A stretch of DNA of 64,000 bases from Dyadobacter fermentans (GTDB taxonomy: Bacteria; Bacteroidota; Bacteroidia; Cytophagales; Spirosomataceae), in assembly GCF_019924045.1 (NCBI RefSeq), contig NZ_JAHXBN010000021.1:40620-104619 (forward strand), given 5' to 3'. Below the pieces are notes generated by a model that was not told the DNA's origin, did no database searches, and saw only the letters and a list, made by a program, of their open reading frames with translations. The position numbers and the translations under genes are program-made. Of this stretch, positions 63,772-64,000 are shown in pieces; positions within the stretch are counted from its first letter, which is position 1, and each line of letters starts with the position of its first letter.

Positions 63772-64000
63772 CGTTTTCGGAATGGTGGGCTGGTAGTACA
63801 TGGCACGTTTGTATTGTATTAATAAAGGGAAAAATTGGATGTGCTGGAATCGGTTTTCGGCCACTTGAAATAGGGCAGGGAATGCCTTGAAAAAACTTTC
63901 AATTTTTTTCAATGTATAGTAATTTCTTTTTCAGTGTGTTAAGGTGGGCTGGCGAAAAAGATTTAAAAATATTTGCTGTTTGCGCTTGCATTTAAAAAAA

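Noticed and set aside
1..64000. tRNA or rRNA genes, prophage or insertion sequences
   Set aside because: I read through the gaps and found no cloverleaf-like run, no transposase frame and no rRNA sequence; a dedicated tRNA scan would be decisive.

Overview
The window looks like chromosome of a Bacteroidota member of the Cytophagales, most like Dyadobacter or a close relative. The evidence is two SusC/SusD pairs, TonB-linked outer membrane proteins, a LytTR/LytS-type two-component pair, a type-B L31, an alternative bacterial GlmU-like enzyme, TAnnTTTG-type -7 promoter elements and few Shine-Dalgarno sites. Genes are densely packed on both strands, and many convergent pairs share one hairpin terminator. 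I found no rRNA, tRNA, CRISPR array, prophage or transposase.

Layout. 1-4.0 kb: the N-terminal part of a BtuB-like TonB receptor, a divergent MocR-type regulator and a flavin alditol/lactone oxidase. A palindromic ATGGTCN heptamer repeat lies between the receptor and the regulator. 4.0-7.4 kb: a TetR-fold gene joined to a COQ8-like ABC1 kinase gene, then an AI-2E family permease with a repetitive acidic tail. 7.5-8.0 kb: a HigB-like toxin followed by a HigA-like protein with no DNA-binding domain. 8.0-11.1 kb: acetyltransferase, secreted class II cyclic nucleotide phosphodiesterase, DUF72 protein and a cupin. 11.2-20.4 kb: a carbohydrate region with SusD/SusC, a GH130 mannosylglucose phosphorylase, a sodium:solute symporter and an AraC regulator. 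20.6-31 kb: metabolic and housekeeping genes (ilvE, cobalamin adenosyltransferase, queA, Uma2 nuclease, secreted GH43, tyrS, FAD oxidoreductase, metallophosphoesterase, recX). 31.1-35.6 kb: nrdB, then an FkbM methyltransferase and two glycosyltransferases of surface-glycan type, with a possible gene remnant. 35.6-39.2 kb: corA, a DUF6934 gene overlapping a previously unlisted 52-residue gene, an MFS transporter, a YigZ/IMPACT protein and a 54-residue orphan HigA-N-domain protein. 39.3-44.4 kb: a second SusD/SusC pair. 44.7-53.6 kb: uvrA, a LytTR response regulator and histidine kinase, a large outer membrane beta-barrel protein with a PDST-repeat tail, and hemC. 53.6-54.3 kb: a complete HigB/HigA module. 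54.5-64 kb: a DUF2652 cyclase-like protein, the RimK/RimB/HolB run, a GlmU-like enzyme, rpmE2, a Tat-exported TIM-barrel protein and nrdA.

How the genes fit together. The two Sus pairs, GH130, symporter, AraC and GH43 suggest a plant or fungal polysaccharide user. nrdA and nrdB, which work as one enzyme, lie 29 kb apart. The most interesting thread is a graded set of HigA-like proteins: one full-length with a toxin, one without its HTH beside a toxin, and one without HTH or toxin. The DUF6934/52-residue gene pair and the TetR-fold/COQ8-like kinase pair are the other candidates for under-described systems.
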